In this document: positions 33,015 to 35,296 of the stretch, one piece after another
Layout of the letters: each line of letters starts with the position of its first letter
Numbering within the stretch: position 1 is the stretch's first letter
Assembly: GCA_946410475.1 (NCBI GenBank)
Contig: CAMKAM010000002.1
Span: forward strand, 1 to 35,296
Source: an uncultured Bacillota bacterium
Lineage (GTDB): Bacteria; Bacillota; Clostridia; Peptostreptococcales; Anaerovoracaceae
Length of the DNA: 35,296 bases
Direction of reading: 5' to 3'
Program-made: the position numbers and the translations under genes
Notes under the pieces: model-generated
What the model was told of the DNA's origin: nothing
Seen by the model: the letters and a program-made list of their open reading frames with translations, nothing else
Database searches by the model: none

Positions 33015-33689
33015 ATGTATAAGATACTTGTAGTCGACGACGAAGCGAAGATCCGTGAGGTCATTCGTGAATACTCGGAGTTCAACGGGTTCGAAGTCAC
33101 AGAAGCCGAAGACGGCATGAGCGCCGTCGGTCTCGTCAAGCTCAACAACTACGACATCATAATCATGGATGTCATGATGCCCAAGCTTGACGGATTCTCC
33201 GCGTGCAAAGAAATAAAGAAGATAAAAGACATCCCTGTCATCATGCTTTCGGCAAGAGGTGAAGAATACGACAAACTCTTCGGCTTCGAACTGGGCATCG
33301 ACGACTATATGGTCAAGCCTTTCAGCCCGAAAGAACTGATGGCCAGAGTCAATGCTGTCCTCGCCCGCCACAACAACGGCAGCCAGCAGGAGACGAACGA
33401 AGTCATGGAATTCGGCGGACTGGTGATAGACATCCCGGGCCGCAGCGTGTCTGTCGACGGGGAGAAGATAGAACTGACACCGAAGGAATACGACCTGCTC
33501 TTCTTCCTTGTGGAGAACAAGAACATCGCCCTTTCAAGAGACAAACTTCTCCAGGATATCTGGGGCTATGATTTCTTCGGCGACGACAGGACCATCGACA
33601 CCCATATAAAAAATCTTAGGAACAATCTCGGTCCCTACAGGGATCACATCGTTACATTGAGGGGAGTAGGCTACAAATTTGAGGTCTAA
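33015..33689 (+). CDS. response regulator, OmpR/PhoB family
   Basis: The 224-residue protein has a receiver domain with acidic pocket D8/D9, phosphorylation site D52 (IIMDVMMPKLDG) and the conserved lysine in MVKPFSP. A winged-helix DNA-binding domain follows (about 125-224, ending TLRGVGYKFEV). The start at 33015 has GGAGGT before it and begins MYKILVVDDE; an earlier in-frame ATG at 32949 has no ribosome binding site. It diverges from the CYTH operon. No convincing promoter is seen; a TGTGATAAA stretch at 32934-32942 may be an extended -10. Target genes are unknown. Confidence 0.94.
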   Translation: MYKILVVDDEAKIREVIREYSEFNGFEVTEAEDGMSAVGLVKLNNYDIIIMDVMMPKLDGFSACKEIKKIKDIPVIMLSARGEEYDKLFGFELGIDDYMVKPFSPKELMARVNAVLARHNNGSQQETNEVMEFGGLVIDIPGRSVSVDGEKIELTPKEYDLLFFLVENKNIALSRDKLLQDIWGYDFFGDDRTIDTHIKNLRNNLGPYRDHIVTLRGVGYKFEV

Positions 33690-35112
33690 GTTCAACATCA
33701 GGAGCATCGATTTCAAGATCTGGATGTACCTTCTGGTCTTTACAGGAGTCATCCTTGCTTTGATGTGGTTTTTGCAGATCTTCTTCGTCAACAACTATTA
33801 CGAGAGCATGAAGATCGACCACACGGTCTCTATCGCTAAAGAAATAGCTTCTGAATACGAAAAGAACGATCTTTCTTCTGTCAAAAAGAAAGCCGACAGC
33901 ATATCCGCAAGCGATGACCTATATATACAGATCGTAATAGGCGGAGAAACAGTCTATCCGAAAAAACAGAACGATGCATACAAATACGAGATCGAAAAAG
34001 CTGCGCTGGAGCTGGCCAAGCTCCCTAAAAATGCGGATTATGCTAAATCCGTCGTGACTAACGAACAGACTTCCAGAAAGTCATATGCTTTCGCGGAATA
34101 TCTCAACAAAAAAGAGACTTCTATCCTTTACGTAGTCGCGCCTCTCTATCCGGTCGAATCGACTATGAGCATACTTCGGAGTCAGTTAATCTATGTGATA
34201 TTCATTTCTCTCGTAATGGCATTCCTGCTTTCGATATTCCTCTCCTCGAGGATATCGAGGCCGATCCGCCGCCTGACAAGGACGGCTCACAGGATGGCAC
34301 GCGGCGACTACGGCCTCGTCTTCCCGACGAGCAAAGAATACACCGAGATCACAGAGCTCGGTGAAACTTTGAATCTGATGTCTGCCGAGCTGGAAAGATC
34401 ACAGATGATGCAGCGCGACCTCATGGCGAACGTTTCGCACGACCTGAGGACTCCGCTCACGATGATCAAATCCTATGCCGAGATGATAAGAGACCTCTCT
34501 GGCGACGATCCTGTCAAGAGGAACGATCACCTTCAGGTCATCATCGAAGAAGCCGACAGGCTCAACAAACTCGTCAACGATATGCTGGCTCTCTCAGCTA
34601 TGCAGTCAGGAACGATGACCCTCGATATGAGCGCCTTCGATCTCAGAGCCGCGATCGAAAGCGTGCTCGCGCCCTATCAGGTCCTCATTGTCAATGAGGG
34701 ATATGATATAACGTTCAACTGCAAGGACGACATCATCGTCTGGGGCGATGAAGAAAGGATCAAGCAGGTAGTATCGAATCTCCTTACGAACGCAGTCAAA
34801 TACTGCGGTACGGACAAGAAGATCTTCATCAATGTACGCCGCTGGGGACGCACGGTACACTGCGAGGTCATCGACCACGGCGTGGGCATCAAGCCCGAAG
34901 AGCTCGAACACATCTGGGATCGCCACTATAAGACGAGCAGCAACCACGTCCGTCCGACGACCGGATCCGGACTCGGCCTGTCGATCGTCAAGGAGATCCT
35001 GCAGCTGCACAGCAGCAAATTCGGCGTAGAAAGCAAGGTCGGAAAAGGAACGACCGTGTGGTTCGAACTCCAGGTCGCTAAGACAAACCTCATTGAAAGT
35101 ATAGATCAGTAA
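33679..35112 (+). CDS. sensor histidine kinase (HAMP, HisKA, HATPase_c)
   Basis: The 477-residue membrane kinase pairs with the preceding regulator. One membrane helix is at about 14-37, an extracellular sensor domain of about 125 residues follows, then a second helix at about 168-190. A HAMP linker (190-240), HisKA with H254 (NVSHDLRTPL) and an ATPase domain with NLLTNAVKY (N box), DHGVGI (G1) and GSGLGLSIV (G2) complete it. No known sensor fold is recognised in the outer domain. The likely start is TTG at 33679, which overlaps the regulator stop by 11 nt, so translation is coupled. No ATG is available before the first helix. Confidence 0.92.
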   Translation: MRSKFNIRSIDFKIWMYLLVFTGVILALMWFLQIFFVNNYYESMKIDHTVSIAKEIASEYEKNDLSSVKKKADSISASDDLYIQIVIGGETVYPKKQNDAYKYEIEKAALELAKLPKNADYAKSVVTNEQTSRKSYAFAEYLNKKETSILYVVAPLYPVESTMSILRSQLIYVIFISLVMAFLLSIFLSSRISRPIRRLTRTAHRMARGDYGLVFPTSKEYTEITELGETLNLMSAELERSQMMQRDLMANVSHDLRTPLTMIKSYAEMIRDLSGDDPVKRNDHLQVIIEEADRLNKLVNDMLALSAMQSGTMTLDMSAFDLRAAIESVLAPYQVLIVNEGYDITFNCKDDIIVWGDEERIKQVVSNLLTNAVKYCGTDKKIFINVRRWGRTVHCEVIDHGVGIKPEELEHIWDRHYKTSSNHVRPTTGSGLGLSIVKEILQLHSSKFGVESKVGKGTTVWFELQVAKTNLIESIDQ

Positions 35113-35119
35113 CTCCGGA

Positions 35120-35296
35120 TCAGGTATTCCGGGTAAGATCGGAGTATATCCTGACAGCGGAGGCAAGATCCTTCGCTCCGAAGATCCTGATCCCGGAACC
35201 ATTGATATCAGCTCCCCGCGCAGTCAGTTTTGCTGTCTGACCTTCGGGGAGTATTATATTTTTTGCGCCCATCCGCTCGGCTTCTTTGATTATCTT
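35120..35296 (-). CDS. C-terminal fragment, RadA/Lon-like domain (runs off the right edge)
   Basis: The last 58 codons of a minus-strand gene end in TGA at 35120-35122. The peptide includes KEAERMGAKNIILPEG and ends GIRIFGAKDLASAVRIYSD. This resembles the end of the Lon-type domain of the repair protein RadA/Sms, where a 'KEAxKxGxKxxIxP...GIxxxGVxxxxEAI' pattern is typical. The match is by pattern only, since the ATPase part is outside the window. It converges on the histidine kinase gene with a 7-bp gap and no clear terminator. Confidence 0.4.
   Translation of the reverse strand, partial: KIIKEAERMGAKNIILPEGQTAKLTARGADINGSGIRIFGAKDLASAVRIYSDLTRNT

Noticed and set aside
35113..35135. Terminator between the histidine kinase and the right-end gene
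   Set aside because: CCGGA/TCCGG can pair over 5 bp, but it lies within the convergent coding end and no T-tract follows on either side.

Overview
The window is a continuous piece of bacterial core chromosome, probably from an anaerobic member of the Clostridia. The evidence is a dnaX-ybaB-recR cluster preceded by the SRP RNA, a CIRCE-controlled clpB, a CarD-family regulator beside a PIN/TRAM membrane protein, an iron-sulfur L-serine dehydratase in two subunits, strong AGGAGG-type ribosome binding sites and sigma-A-type promoters. G+C is moderate, roughly half. I would guess a relative of the Anaerovoracaceae (Family XIII), but this is weak. I see no prophage, insertion sequence, CRISPR array, tRNA or rRNA gene, and no sign of recent transfer.

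Layout. Positions 1-21414 are read almost wholly on the minus strand. From right to left they hold carD, a PIN/TRAM protein, ispF, proS, two half-size chromate transporters, a Nudix hydrolase, a cyclophilin, a beta-CASP metallo-hydrolase, an EamA transporter, pcrA, ligA and an AIR-synthase-like protein. Then come the SRP RNA, dnaX, ybaB, recR, an MFS exporter and an M50 protease. A secreted cell-wall amidase and the N-terminal third of clpB close the left end. Many neighbours overlap by 4 nt or are separated by only a few bases, so much of this is probably cotranscribed. Recognisable promoters sit before carD (two in tandem), pcrA, the SRP RNA, the amidase and clpB.

Positions 21675-25273 hold small units around a strand switch: a LUD-domain protein (plus), an ornithine carbamoyltransferase (minus), and sdaAB-sdaAA (plus). 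The two convergent junctions carry hairpins that look like bidirectional terminators. The sdaAB leader can fold into a nested structure that pairs the ribosome binding site.

Positions 25376-32826 are a minus-strand proteostasis operon from one near-consensus promoter: CYTH phosphatase-like protein, trigger factor, clpP, clpX, lon, engB and hpt. It covers nascent-chain folding, ATP-dependent proteolysis, ribosome assembly and purine salvage. A two-component system (OmpR-type regulator plus histidine kinase) diverges from it, and the window ends in the C-terminus of a minus-strand gene that resembles RadA.

Most genes are ordinary housekeeping genes. The observations most worth following up are regulatory: the structured sdaAB leader, the SRP RNA with a 22-bp closing helix only 17 nt from the dnaX start, the likely leaderless pcrA mRNA, and the clpB leader with a CIRCE, a palindrome and a tiny coupled reading frame. 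All structures and promoters were found by eye, with no folding or database search.
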